Source of the DNA: Aquanectria penicillioides | Taxonomy: Eukaryota > Ascomycota > Sordariomycetes > Hypocreales > Nectriaceae | DNA: 64,000 nucleotides | Assembly: GCA_003415625.1 (NCBI GenBank) | Contig: PYIU01000003.1 | Location: 1,860,001-1,924,000, forward strand | Reading direction: 5' to 3' | Shown here: one piece after another, positions 1 to 11,575 of the stretch | Numbering within the stretch: the first letter of the stretch is position 1 | Layout of the letters: each line of letters opens with the position of its first letter | The notes under the pieces: generated by a model | Seen by the model: the letters and a program-made list of their open reading frames with translations, nothing else | Databases searched by the model: none | What the model was told of the DNA's origin: nothing | Translations under genes and position numbers: made by a program

Positions 1-738
1 GTCAATGGCGACAACGTGCGCGGTGGCTCTTTGAGCGCCCGTATCACAGCTCCAGGTAGCAAGAACGCCAAGCGTGTCACGCGCCTGTCAGCAGCCATCG
101 ATCGCATGGACACCTCCTCCGACGCGCCTCAGCAGGTTAACATCGTCAAGCCCGTCGCCAACCCCATGGGTCTTACAATCCGTGGACTTGCCGGCCCGTT
201 TTGCGTCATGGCGCAGAACTTCGCCCCTGGGACGACTGCCGCTGATATCGAGAGCGCCATGACCCCTGTGGGTGGCGAGATGGTCGGTTGCAAGATCATC
301 AAAACTAAGCCCATCTTAATTGTTGAAATGGCTTTTGCGTCGCGAGAAGGGGGTGAACGAGTCATCGAGACTTTTAATGACAAGACGGTATGTTTCTTCA
401 TGTATCTTATTCATAGACGTGAAGAATTTGTGCTAACATGTTGTGCAAAGGCCGATGGCAGGATCATCAAGGTCTACCCAAAGATTGGTGGCTACCAAGC
501 TGAAAAGCCTTCTCCTCCAGCCAATGCCCCCAACGGTCCCCGCAGTACTCGTGTCAACAAGAACGCCCAAGCGAACAACGACAACATTGTCGACGGGTCC
601 ATGGGCTTCCCCGATCTCATGGACTCCACGACCAAGGCAAGCGCCTCATCATCTCGTTCCGACCGTCTCTACAGCGATAAGATCGTCAACGGCAGTCGGA
701 GAGGTCGAGGGGGCCAAAGGGGCCGTGGAGGTCGATGA
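1..738 (+). CDS. RRM/RGG RNA-binding protein, 3' part (5' end outside window)
   Basis: The reading frame is open from base 1, so the gene starts upstream of the window. About 225 C-terminal residues are visible. An RRM-like fold lies at window residues 55-135: a beta strand around GLTIRGLAGPFCVMAQNF, an acidic helix, and a second strand around ILIVEMAFAS. The C-terminus is basic and Gly/Arg-rich (GRGGQRGRGGR), an RGG-type tail typical of mRNA-binding proteins. One intron is inferred at 388-450 (GTATGT donor, TGCTAAC branch site at 431-437, CAAAG acceptor). It is 63 nt and contains no in-frame stop, so the unspliced frame also reads through; splicing restores the run NDKT-ADGRIIKVYP. I do not recognise a named orthologue. 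The RNA-binding role is inferred from the domain. Confidence 0.7.
   Translation, partial: VNGDNVRGGSLSARITAPGSKNAKRVTRLSAAIDRMDTSSDAPQQVNIVKPVANPMGLTIRGLAGPFCVMAQNFAPGTTAADIESAMTPVGGEMVGCKIIKTKPILIVEMAFASREGGERVIETFNDKTVCFFMYLIHRREEFVLTCCAKADGRIIKVYPKIGGYQAEKPSPPANAPNGPRSTRVNKNAQANNDNIVDGSMGFPDLMDSTTKASASSSRSDRLYSDKIVNGSRRGRGGQRGRGGR
388..450 (+). other. 3n stop-free intron in RRM gene
   Basis: GTATGT donor, TGCTAAC branch site and CAAAG acceptor. Its 63-nt length is divisible by three and no frame stop occurs, so retention would insert 21 residues in the RRM without truncating the protein. Confidence 0.7.
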
Positions 739-1985
739 TTTGATCAGGACCCGACGTTGTGTCTTTGTTTATTAGTTCATGTGCAGCCCCAAATATGTGG
801 GCGTTGTCGCATTAGAAGCAATCAAAAGGGCCGGAATACTGCTGGTGGGGAAGAGGCAGGGTGTTTCTAATCGGCGTTTTTCGGAGTCTGATGAATATTG
901 TTGAAATCTCGTTACTTTCTCTTCACTGCTCCTCTTTTGTACCGTCTTCCTTTTTCTTTGGTTTCATTTTTTCTTGACCGTGTTACGTACGGGGTGGATG
1001 AATGATTAAAGACCCAAGAACATCACTAAAGCATAGTGTTAGTGGAGCAAGTCTACATGTTCGGTAGGTATGGGAATTGAAAATACAAGAACCCTTTCAA
1101 CGAAGAGTTCTGGAAGAACGAGTCCAAAGAGTTCGGGCAGCCTATCATATCTGTTCCTCGACCCATCTTCTCAACGCGCCTGAGGGAGAAAACCAGTAAG
1201 CTAGTAGAACTACATTCGGGGAAAGAGTCGCAACCCAAGAATTCCCTTGCTATGCAAGCGTGTTGTCCTCATACACCAAATCAAGACAAAGAGTAACATA
1301 TCTACAGCCAAGCTACATCTTCGCTAGGGCACAAAGCGCCCCGGCCGCAGGACCTCCCCAGATCTCATGCTGGGATCCCAGGTCGCCGTCGTGCAAGAGG
1401 GAGAGGAAAAAAGACAAAAAAGAAGACCACTAGAGGCACATGTCCGCCCAGTAGACGACGTATCTGGAGCCTGCCTCCATTCGTAACAGAGTGAATAGTG
1501 GGAAAAAAAAAAAAAAAAAGGGGCGGGAAACCCCCAAATCCGTGAACAGTACCCCTTTTCTGTATGCAGCATCCCTAACCTCCTACCCAACCAACCCAAG
1601 TGCTAGTCATGGATGCTAGAGCCCCCGAACGCCATGGCTCGAGTGTCCCTTTCAGTACATCCTCATATTCAGAACACCTCCCGCATATCAGTTTCTCCGA
1701 AGCGCCTTCCCTCCTAGATTCCCTGTTCCTATCACACGATATCGGTCGAGCGCTTACCGACATGGGCATGCTCTGGGTATCTTCTCTTTTCCGAGTTGCG
1801 ATGTGGAGTTTGGGAGGGGGCCCTGGCTACGGACCTTGCAAAGCATTCGGCTTCGCTCAATTGTCGGCCTCGAGTGAACGCTCGTCTTTGTCCTACCAGA
1901 GTCGCGCATCTGTGGCAGATCCTTGGTGGGTGACAAGGAGCAGGCTCGGGCTGAGGTGGATGGTTAGTCCATCATATTGGGCAAC
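739..1985. other. Intergenic: two convergent 3' ends
   Basis: This lies between the stop of the RRM gene (+) and the stop of yak1 (-), so it should hold two 3' UTRs and terminators. There is a 17-A run at 1503-1519. No open frame here shows recognisable protein content, and I see no RNA gene. Confidence 0.6.
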
Positions 1986-4920
1986 TCAATGCCACGTATT
2001 TTGGTTGTTTCCCATAAAACCTTCTTCGAGAGTACGCTCCTCCAAGTTTCGAATGAAGTCTCGGTTACCGCGGCCGCCTTGCTGAACACGGCTTCCTCTT
2101 CTTCCTGACCGAGCTGCTCCGTTGTCAACGCCAGCGGCTCCCATGTCTCCCGGAGGCGGGTAGTAAGCTGGGCTAGGCTGGAGACGAATAGGTTGGCTAG
2201 GATCAAGGTGGCTCGCCACTCGTTGAATAGCCGCGGGGATTCCGCTTTGCTGTTGCTCCATGGTAGATGCCCGCTGTCGCGCTGGTCGCATTCCTCCTTG
2301 CTGATACATGCTCGGCTGGGGCATCTGCGCGTACTGGCCCTGCGGCATCTGCTGAGGTGGTTGGGACATAACCATTTGACCATACTGGCCAGCTTGTTGA
2401 CCGTAGGCAGATGGCACGTTGCCATGACCTCCACCAGGAGAATACATCGCGTTGTTGCCGTACATCTGCGGTTGGACATGGCCAGACTGGGGATATTGTC
2501 CTGCAGCCATGGATGCATATGCGCCCTGGGCCGCCGAGTTCGCCTGCGCTTGTGCCGCCTGTGCGCGTTGCTTGCTCAATGCCTCGGCTTGCTGCTGCTG
2601 CTGGGTACCGGGCGCTGGTGATCTATTGAGCGAGCTCGACTTCAAATTCATGGGAGGTACGAATGGGCCAGTGAATTTCTGCTGGGTAATGAAAGGGTGA
2701 AGCTTAGCTTGTTGAGGTGACCATCTTTCCAAAGGGTTGATCGTTAGGAGACCCCGAACGAAATCGATGAAGGCTATCCGATTGTTCATTTCTAGAACAG
2801 TTAGCGCATCCTAGTGAGAAAGATATCATCATATCAGGCCTACCTCGGTCGATTTCGCTTTGCTTCATATTCTTCCGAGGCATTGGGTAGGACTTGATAA
2901 TCTCGGGTAGAGTATTGGCCTGGAAGTACTTTTTGCTGGGTTGCTCTTTGGTAGAATGTTCGCGGGCGTACTGTTCCATACTCTTGAGGTGATATGTGCG
3001 TCGTCCAAATTCATCCTGCCTCTTCTCAAAAAACTCGCCTGCTTGTTTGCCCATTTCGATCATCCAGTTTGGGGGGTTACCAAGCATCTCCACTATGCGC
3101 GAAACTTGGTTGTACTCTGATGAGCCAGGGAACAACGGCAGTCCGAGGAAAAGCTCAACTACAATGCATCCGAGGGACCACATGTCGATTGCAGAAGAGT
3201 ATGGCAGCCCCAGCAAAACTTCAGGAGAGCGGTAGAATCGGGACTGGATATATGTGTAGACGGTTTGCCTCTCGTCACAAGCTGAGCCAAAATCAATAAT
3301 TTTGATAATGGGGCTCTCGAGGTTCTTCAGCAATATGTTTTCGGGTTTCAGATCACAGTGAATGAGCCGTGCCTTGTTGAGAAGCGCGAGGCCGTTGAGA
3401 AGTTGCTGGGCGAAGACGCGAACCAAAGTAGTGCTGAGACCCCGGAACTGATTTTGCTTAATGAGTTCGTACAAATTGACACTCAGAAGTTCAAACACCA
3501 AGCAGAGATGCTGTCGGTGAATGAAAGTATCCTTGAGGCGCAAAAGATGATGATCATCATTCTTGTCAAGCTTCGTGTTGAGCTGGGGTCAGACAGGTTA
3601 GTGGTTGCGCAAGGTAAATCAATGACAGGAATCGGGGGGGCAGAGGGCCTACCAGGTCGAGAACAGACACCTCCATCATACTTTGGTTAAAGTACGCAGT
3701 GCGGTTCTTGATAACCTTGACAGCCACCACTTCCTGAGTCTTTAAGTTTTGGCATTTGACGACCTGACCGAAGGTTCCTTGACCGAGGACGTCGAGAATG
3801 AGGTATCGATTCCTGTAGTACCTGGTTAGCCACTTAGAACAGGATAACGTAGCCATGATTGCGCTGCTCCATACTTATGGCCTGCTTCTTCGGAGCCAAG
3901 GATATCGTTTACGTATAAAATGTAATCGCTGTCCTCGTTGTCGTATCCGTCGTTCTTGACACCCTTGCTGGGCTTGGTCAAAACTCTGCGCGGGTTTCTT
4001 GACGATTCGTATTTGAAGCTCGGATTACAGATGCGATACGTAGCGGGGAGATGAACGGTCAGAGCTTGAAGGGGCTGTACAGGAGTGTCAGTTCACTCAA
4101 ACTTGCGCAAATAATTGGGATGAACAATGAAAACTTACGCTAATGAAACCGCCCTCGGGGTTGGCGCGCCGGAAGGGAGGTTGAGCATTGACTTTGGGTC
4201 GGAGATCAGAGGGAGTCCTCAGCTTTCTGAACTCCGGGACAGGTCCGCGGGAGACAGCCATGGATGGCACAGGGCGTCGGGGGACTTTGGGTCGTTGTAG
4301 GAGCCCTCCATATTGGCGACAGCTGAAGAAGGATAGCCATCTTGGCCAGGGGCCGACGCGTAGGGCGAGAGAGGGGGCAGTTGCTGTCCCTGCTGGCGGC
4401 CAGCGTAGTAGGGAGATTGAGAATAGTCGGGTTGGCGAGTGGGCGACTGCCTCTGGGTTGGGCTGGAAAGCTGGCCGACTGGGCCGGGCTTGGACGTGTA
4501 GGGTGAGGTGGGGGACAGCGTCTCCATGGGAGAGTATCGCTGAGCAGCTGACGAAGGTTCTTGAGGCGAGTGAAGGTTGACGGGCCGGCCCCCGGAGAGA
4601 TGAGACTGATGATGAGGTCTCATGGGATACTTGATGCCGGCGTGGGCATCGTGGGCGTCATGCATGGCGACGTCCCCGTTGCCGTCGCGCATGTGGGAGG
4701 GGGCAATGGGAGAGGCGGCCGGGTTGTTGCTGTTGGAAACAGATGAAGGAGGAGCAGCGCCCGTGTGAACAGGGACGCCGCCGTGGAACTGGTCGTATTT
4801 GTATCCGGCAGGCGGGGGCTGCTGAGCAGTGTAATCCCGGGGCATCTGGCCGCTGCCGTTATGTCGCCTCGAAGCGCCGGGAGAGGCCGCGTCGGGATAC
4901 GACTGCCACTGGGGGTCCAT
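1986..4920 (-). CDS. yak1: Dual-specificity DYRK-family protein kinase Yak1
   Basis: Yak1 is a DYRK-type Ser/Thr/Tyr kinase that restrains growth under stress and low PKA/TOR signalling. Five exons fit: 4920-4139, 4074-3875, 3812-3653, 3582-2844, 2791-1986, with introns of 52-70 nt. Visible motifs are the glycine loop GQGTFGQV, VAVKVIK (ATP lysine), HCDLKPEN (catalytic loop), DFGSACDERQ and the DYRK activation loop YTYIQSRFYRSPE, whose YxY is autophosphorylated in the family. The N-terminus (about 270 aa) is Pro/Ser-rich with SP sites; the C-terminus after the kinase is Gln/Met/Gly-rich. Start MDPQWQSYPD is a typical fungal Yak1 start. One base appears to be missing in the G run at 4279-4283. 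The exons total 2687 nt, one short of 896 codons, and the N-terminal frame stops 60 nt downstream while the next frame gives the conserved linker PVPEFRKLRTPSDLRPK. Confidence 0.93.
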
Positions 4921-5835
4921 GGTTGGCGCTGTTTGGGTGGGTTGCGGCGGCAGCTGCGCAACGACAACAGCACCTCAGCAGACGCTGAAGGGAGGGGTGC
5001 AGGAGCTGGAAGCTGGAGCTGGTGGTCAACCAGCGGCAGCAGCAGCAACGTCTAGAGCGGCGATGTTGCGGCGGGTGTCGTCGTCGAGCGTCGAACGTCG
5101 GGGGGCGTCAGCGTCGATGTCGAAGTCGGCGTGGAGGAAGGTGGATGGCCGAGACGGGGAGGAGGAGGCTGACGGGATGGGATGCAATGCAATGGGTCGG
5201 CGGACAGTCGCGTAGCGTAGCGTCAAGGCGGAGCAGAGCAGAGGGCACCGGGCAGCGGGCTGTGGAGGGTAGTGTACGCAGCGGCGTGTAGCGCAGAGCG
5301 GCACCGTGCTGGGCTGTACGAATTGGAGACGGTGCGGCGGGATTGGGCAGTGGAGGCCCAAGACAAGGCCCCGAAGGAGAGAGAGTGGGTGGTAGCAGTG
5401 GGAATGGCAGGGAAGGGAAGGGAAAAAACGGAGTAGGTGGGAAAAGCGCAGGATAAGGGTGGCCTGACGGAGCTATGTGCATATGCTCATTGTGAACGGC
5501 CGAAACGGCGGTTCAATGAAGAAGAGGATGAGAAATTGGGCTGCTGAAGCAAGGCAGAGCGAGAGATTTGTGACTGTCCTGCGTTGTTTCGTGTCAGTCT
5601 GTCGCAGTTGGGTCTACGGATGGGCGCCCGCCCGCTCACTCGCTAGCTCTATTTCTGGGGAGAAGGGGGGGGGGGGGTGATAAAAAAAAAATTAAAAAAA
5701 ATTAAAAAAAAAAAGGCTTACCAGAGTCCCAGATACTACTCCGTAGAGGGACATACATACCTACCTACCTTAGTGAAATCCGCCTCAACCAGGTTTCTGC
5801 CCCAGGTACCTGCCAACCACTGCCTCCACCTCCAC

Positions 5836-5852
5836 CTAGGTAGGTACCTACC
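5836..5852. repeat. Palindromic (TAGG/CCTA) array
   Basis: CTAGGTAGGTACCTACC with the self-complementary core GTAGGTACCTAC. It is a member of the dispersed intergenic repeat family seen throughout the window. Confidence 0.7.
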
Positions 5853-7390
5853 TGTACCTGGGTGGGTGGGTTTGGTGGTGGGTTGGAAGGCCACTCACTG
5901 GGTAAGTTAACTCGAGCCCCATACTGTGCTGCGCGAAGAACACAATGGTTTTGATGCTAAGCACCAGGCATGCTTGCTATGTGCGATTCCGTAGGAGAGT
6001 CTGTTTGGAGTAATAAGTGTATTCCATCACGGTCGTGTCTGTCCATGAACGCCGAGGCCGTCCTCAGTGTCCATTCAGGTAGCGAGAAATAAGACAGCAC
6101 ACGCATGTCCCAGGGTCCTGTCCCTCTTGAGTCCATCTCAGGTACCCGCCGGCATGGCTGGCCACCTTGGACCCAGCCCGCGCTACAGTTGGCTTGCTCG
6201 GCACAGGTTGCACAGCGACAAGGACAGAAAATGACATGGAGGATGGGAAAGGGGGGCGAAAGGAATAATCAGTCAAGCCAGGCGCCGGCCAGTTCCAGTC
6301 TCAAGTTCCAGCCCATCGTCATCATGCCCTAGGGACGCCTAGCCTAGCCACTGGGCCGCCCTCTCACACCAACTCATTGCTTTGCCAATTGCCTTGGGTA
6401 CAGGATCCCCTGTAGTAAATCAGGGTTGTTTGGCAGCTCGGGCACCGAGAGGATAACGGAGCGCTTTCCCCAGGCCATTGCGCACATGAAGCAACAAGAA
6501 GTGACACGGCCCTTGGCATTGACACCTGGAAGCGCCGGAGGTCTCGAATCATGTTCCAATGGATTCTTCAACCTAAAAAGGCCATGGGCTCATGTTCAAC
6601 TCCGACTCCAGCGCATCGCGTTGCGTCACTCAGGCTATCATTTAATCCAGGACAGTGCCCAGTGCGAGGACGCAACCATTGCACTCGCCATGAAATCAGT
6701 CAGCCGATGCTGGGAGCAGAGTGATCTGCTAGGTTCCTAGCTCCAACATTGACCAGACGTATCCTTCCTCCAACCCACTCTCCATCGGGATCTCCATCCA
6801 TCCATGCCAGTTGGGGCCTCGCTAGCAGCCCCCCATACGCCCCGGCACTAAAACATCACTCTCTCGCCCCCCAACTCCCAATCGCGCCAGGGATCTAGCT
6901 TCCTCTGGCACCAGACATCGTCCCCTCCAAGCAGGCCAAATGGCGCTGCTGACACTGGCTTGTGCCCGCTGACGGAAACGATGCTGAATGCTAAGCATGC
7001 TGTCCGGGATTGGCTTTCCACATGTTGGTCCCTTTTGAAAGAATTGGACCGAAAGGGAAAGGAAGGGGCGAAATTCGTCGATTCTGAGGAATTTTACCTA
7101 CCACACTGCCATTAACTACCAAACTCTCGCCTTGGTCTCGCGTAGCCTCCCTCATCCGGCCGAGTGTTCATCACGCTCGAGGAACTGTGTAGGGACATGA
7201 GCATCCATCACTGCCGCAGTGCGTCGTTCTCCAGTATTTATTCCAAGCGTTCCGAGCTGTTTCCCTACACAACTGCCAACAAACAAACAAACACACCTCT
7301 CACCCATCTCGAATCCTCATTTTTGCACACCTAAGCCCCGCCTCGCTACCTTCTTCGGCCCTGCTCAGATTGTTAGAGGCGGCACCCCGC

Positions 7391-7416
<26 letters not shown>
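7391..7416. repeat. Poly-A tract (26 nt)
   Basis: Uninterrupted 26-A run in intergenic DNA. Such length is likely to be variable between isolates and hard to sequence accurately. Confidence 0.85.
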
Positions 7417-7421
<5 letters not shown>

Positions 7422-9116
7422 ACTGACGAATCCATGCCTCACGACAGCCCATAATCATCCCCCTCCCCGTATCATGACCTAGCTACCTAGGTATCCCCCA
7501 TCCAACGCCAGCCCCCCCCAAACATACGAAATCCGTGGCTTGGTGCCCTGATCCCCCAAATGTTCAAAAGGCAAGGAACATTTCTTCTGCCCCCCGGAAC
7601 TCCCGTCAAGCCAAGGCGGCTCCGTCTCCAATGGCCCTGTCTACAGGCCTTTGAAACATTCAGATGATGGGATGTGACCGGTCAAAGCAATGATGTTTTC
7701 TTCTCTTTCCCTCTCTTTCCCATCACCAATTTTATTTTTGTCCTGCCACCCTCCGTTCATTCATTCTACGAAGTAACTCCGCAGGTCGATTCGTCTCCGC
7801 CAGACAAGCGATCTGAGCTGACCAACGAATTCTAAATACGCCAAGTTGAGCAGTTCCATGTCCACGAAGCCGCCACGACATCTAAAAGCGGGGTTGGCTT
7901 TAGGTTCTAGGTCTACTTCACCCAAGCTCGCCCAGGCCGACGTGCCTACACACTCGAGCTGAAAATGGTTGGCGTCTGCGCTATGCAGCTTAACATCAAT
8001 GCACCTTGCCCTTTTGTGTCACCCGCCCAATCCTCGCACATTATTCGTAGGAGCCACATCAAAACGGATATCACCCAACGTGATCGTCAAGAGGGAGCGT
8101 GGGCTCTCGACTCGATACCTTCTATTGGAGCACTTAGTGGGGTAGGCTACGCATCCGTATTGCATTATTTACTTGTTCGATTTCTTTGACGGTGGGCTTG
8201 GCACCCAAGGTGCACATAGTGTGGATTTTGATATGCGACCTCAATCACCAAGCCAGGCAAGCCAAGCTGCTACCACCATCACGCCCCAATGATTGAGGAC
8301 ATCCTGATTAGTTGCTGTTCATATTGTCCGAGACAAGATTACCGGCATGTAGCCCAAGACAAGCACCAGCTCGTCCTCATTCTCTGTTTGTCTTTGCTTA
8401 TCACCATATCGTGCACCTTTCCAAACTTTCATGCCTGCAGTTTTGCTCTTGGGCGGTCAATTCTCTTTTCTCTTTCTCTCATCTCTCAATGTGTGATGTG
8501 AATCTCACTCGCTCCTTGTGTCGTGCCTTGTGCAAAAAACGTCAAACAAACAAGAAAAAAAATATCGAGAAAATTTGCCGCTAGATACAGAGATTGCTCC
8601 ATGAATTGCCGCCCCTCGCCAGTCATAAGGTAGACATAGAAATATCAACGCTCCATGAGAGAGACATGACGGAACATTTCATAACCTCATCAATAGGATA
8701 GGAAAGGGGAAAATTGAAACGGACAAAATACCAGACTAGCCCTGACCCGATGCTTTCATAGGTATCCTGGGGGTGGCGCTCATAAAGAAAAGAGAAACAC
8801 ATTGGCGCTCCCGACTTTTGTTGGTGACGAAGGAAACAGGGAAATGCACACAGCATGACTTGCTGTAAGCAAGAAAAAAAACTCCCCAAAGAGCAACACA
8901 CGGGAATCACTAGTAGATGGCTCAAACAAAAGGAGAAAGGAGGGAAGAAGAAGAAGGAAAGAAACCCCGAATACGCGGAAGAAAGAAAAGAAAAAACAAA
9001 GAAAGGGGGTTGCACAGAAATATGGATATCCCAAATGACAGCATGCTGATGCATCCCCAACAATCATATCATCCTCCCTTTCATTTCTTGACTCGCTTGG
9101 ACTTTCTGTTTGCCTC

Positions 9117-10811
9117 CTACGGCTGATAACCGCCAAATCCATTGTTGAAGTTCTGTCCGGGGCGAGGCTGAGCCCACTCGGCGTTAGGGGGTTGCTGGCC
9201 GCGTCCGTAGCCTCCGGCGCTCTGGGGACCGGCGTAACCCATCGGCGAGCCTCCATATCCAGCAGGGGATCCGGTCTGGGGGCCGCCAAAGTTGCCGGGC
9301 TGAGCTCCGTATTGGGCTGTGCCAATTCACGTCAGTCTCTCTTACAACGTTTGTGTAGCAGTTCATTCAACTTACCGCCGTACTGGGGATAGTAGGTGGG
9401 AGTTCCTGGATAGCCTCCTGGGGTCTGGGCGCTCTGGGGGCTGTACGGTTGAGAGGGGTCGAAGCCAGCCTGAGGGTTTGGTGTCTTGTCTTTGCCCCAC
9501 TAGAGAGATGTCAGCATTCAATTCGCGATAGAAGCGGTGAGGGATGTGTAGGCCTACACTGCACTTGAGAGGGCGGCCGTTGACGTTATAACCGTTCATT
9601 TGGCAGATAGCCATGGCCGCGTTCTCGTGTGTGTCCATCTTGATGAAAGCAAACCCTCGGTCGGCCTGGAATCGCGACTCAACCACGAAGCCAAAGTTCT
9701 GGAACAGGGGGACCACGTCGTTGGGGGTCGTATAGGGGTCAGGTTTCCAACGTAGCACGTCGTCTGCCAGCTTGGGGTCTGGGTCAAAACAAACATCGTA
9801 ACTAGCGATGCCGTGCGCGGGGAACTGGTGATGGCCGTAAGGGGTCGTCGGGGTCAAACCCATGGCCTGCATGGCCTGCTGTTGAGCCATGGAAGGCTGG
9901 CCCTTCTGGTTTGCCCAGTTACATCGGATGGCCCGCGAACCGAGCCACTCGCCGTCCATAGAGCTCAAAGCCTTCTCAGCGTCAGGTCGCTCCCGGAAAG
10001 CAACGAACCCATAGCCTCGCGATCTGCCCGTCTTCATATCCCACATAACACGAGCCTCCGAAACGGAACCGAAAGCTGAGAAGGCTTGGAGAAGGACTTC
10101 ATCGTTGACTTCGTTGGACAGGTCACCAACAAAGATGTGAAATGGTTGGAAGTGTCTTCCTTGCTGGAGGTATTTGACTGGTAGGCCCAGTTGACCCGAA
10201 TTTCCTGCTCTTCATGTCAGCCTCAGGATCGGCCAGAACTCGTATCGTTTGGCGAATTTTTACCGATTGGTGAACTCGGCGTCCATTCAAGGTCTGCATA
10301 GCGCGCTCAGCAGCGCCGGGATCGTCGTACTCGACAAAGCCATAGTTGTAGCCCTTGGCCTAAAAAGAAAAAATAGTTATATCAGCCTCGGTTCGCCTCT
10401 TCCAGAAATTTCGAGCGGACATCGCAGCCAGGAAATACACACGTTCTTATCGGGGATGATCTTGACGCCCTGGACGTGGCCAGTGGTCTCAAAAATCTGT
10501 CGCAAGACGTCCTCGGTCACGCGCTGATCCAAACCGCCCACGTAGAGGGCGCGCTTGTTGGGCTCAGGAGCGGCACGTCGGAAGCCACCCGCGCTGGTCG
10601 GGGACATGATGCCGCCTTGGTCATTGCCAGACAAGGGCGATGTTATGGCCGTTGGGATCGGGTGGTGTTCTGAGGGATATGCAGAGGAGGCGGAGGGGTG
10701 GGATGCGTTAGCCTGGCCATTTTGATTTCCTTCGAAGCCAGGGGCGCCTGAGTTGGGCTGAGGGGGGGGAGGGAGCTGGCCCGAGTTGGAGGGAGCACCG
10801 GCGTCGGCCAT
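9117..10811 (-). CDS. pub1: Poly(A)-mRNA binding protein Pub1 (TIA-1 type, three RRMs)
   Basis: Pub1/TIA-1 proteins bind U/A-rich mRNA, stabilise transcripts and assemble stress granules. Exons: 10811-10443, 10359-10264, 10204-9558, 9499-9376, 9316-9117, with introns of 58-83 nt. RRM1 begins at ALYVGGLD (about residue 85) with RNP1 YNYGFVEY. RRM2 contains IFVGDLSNEV and RNP1 GYGFVAF. RRM3 has RNP1 DRGFAFIKM and leads into LKCS-WGKDKTPNPQ. The tail is Gly/Gln/Tyr-rich and low-complexity, as expected for granule-forming proteins. Three single-base defects are apparent: a missing base near 10139 before RRM2, an extra base near 9791-9793, and a missing base in the G run 9735-9738. The last two bracket the RNP2 strand of RRM3, whose conserved TTCYVGNLTP lies in another frame. 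Correcting all three gives 1437 nt, exactly 479 codons; as read the exons total 1436. Confidence 0.93.
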
Positions 10812-11540
10812 TCTGGAGGATGTGATGAGGTCGGAGGGAGGGTTTGGAGGGGGAGGGACAGGAGGGCGATATGGGAATAGATGTAAGGCTACCTATGGTC
10901 GGACGGTCGAGGTGGAGCGCGGTCGGCGGTGGGCGGCGGCGTTGGGTGTAGTGTACCTGACAGGACAGGGGTACAGCAAGTTAAAGAAGCTAGTGACACG
11001 GGGAGCGGGAGCGGCAACTCGACGAGTGACGGGAGGGGGAGAGACTCGAGAGATGGTGGCGATTTTAGAGCGAGAACCGAGAGCTGAGGGCGAAGGCGAG
11101 GGCGAGGGCGATGGCCAAGCTAGCATGCGACGAAATGGCGCGACAAGTTGAAAGCCAGGTCAAGAGTTGACTGAGCTAGAGCCTCGACGTCAAACAGACG
11201 TGGGGGAGTCGGAGCTTCGAGATGGGATGGAGTCGCCGTTGAACAAGACACGGCTGTACCTTGCAAACCCAACGCGACAATGGAGCCAACGCCGAAAAGG
11301 ACGGAGGATGGAAGGCAGAAGGCGGGCGGGCGGAGACGGAACAAGGGGAAAAAGGAAAAGGAAAATGCAAACGGACGAGTAGGAAAGAGGCAGAAGGAAA
11401 TGATAAAAGAAAATGGAGACGATGAGAGATCAAGGGGACAGAGGAACCGCGAGGGGAGGGAGAAAAAAAAAACAGGACGAAAAATTGCACTCGCCGCTCT
11501 AATGGTGTCTCAAAAACTTGTGTGCGATAGGTAATGAGGT

Positions 11541-11575
11541 AAGGCAAGGCAAGGTAAGGCAAGGTAAGGTAAGGT
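11541..11575. repeat. AAGGY pentamer tandem repeat
   Basis: Seven consecutive copies of AAGGC/AAGGT, about 730 bp upstream of the pub1 start codon. Confidence 0.8.

Larger units (their letters stand above)
4921..9116. other. 4.2 kb gene-free region between yak1 start and pub1 end
   Basis: It contains the yak1 promoter and leader and the pub1 3' UTR. Open frames here are short and low-complexity with no recognisable domain. It holds homopolymer tracts (13 G at 5665-5677, A-rich 5682-5714, 26 A at 7391-7416) and TACC/GGTA arrays at 5758-5771, 5836-5852 and 7480-7492. The stretch is long for a compact fungal genome. Long 5' leaders are common for signalling kinases; an unannotated non-coding RNA cannot be excluded by eye. 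Confidence 0.5.
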
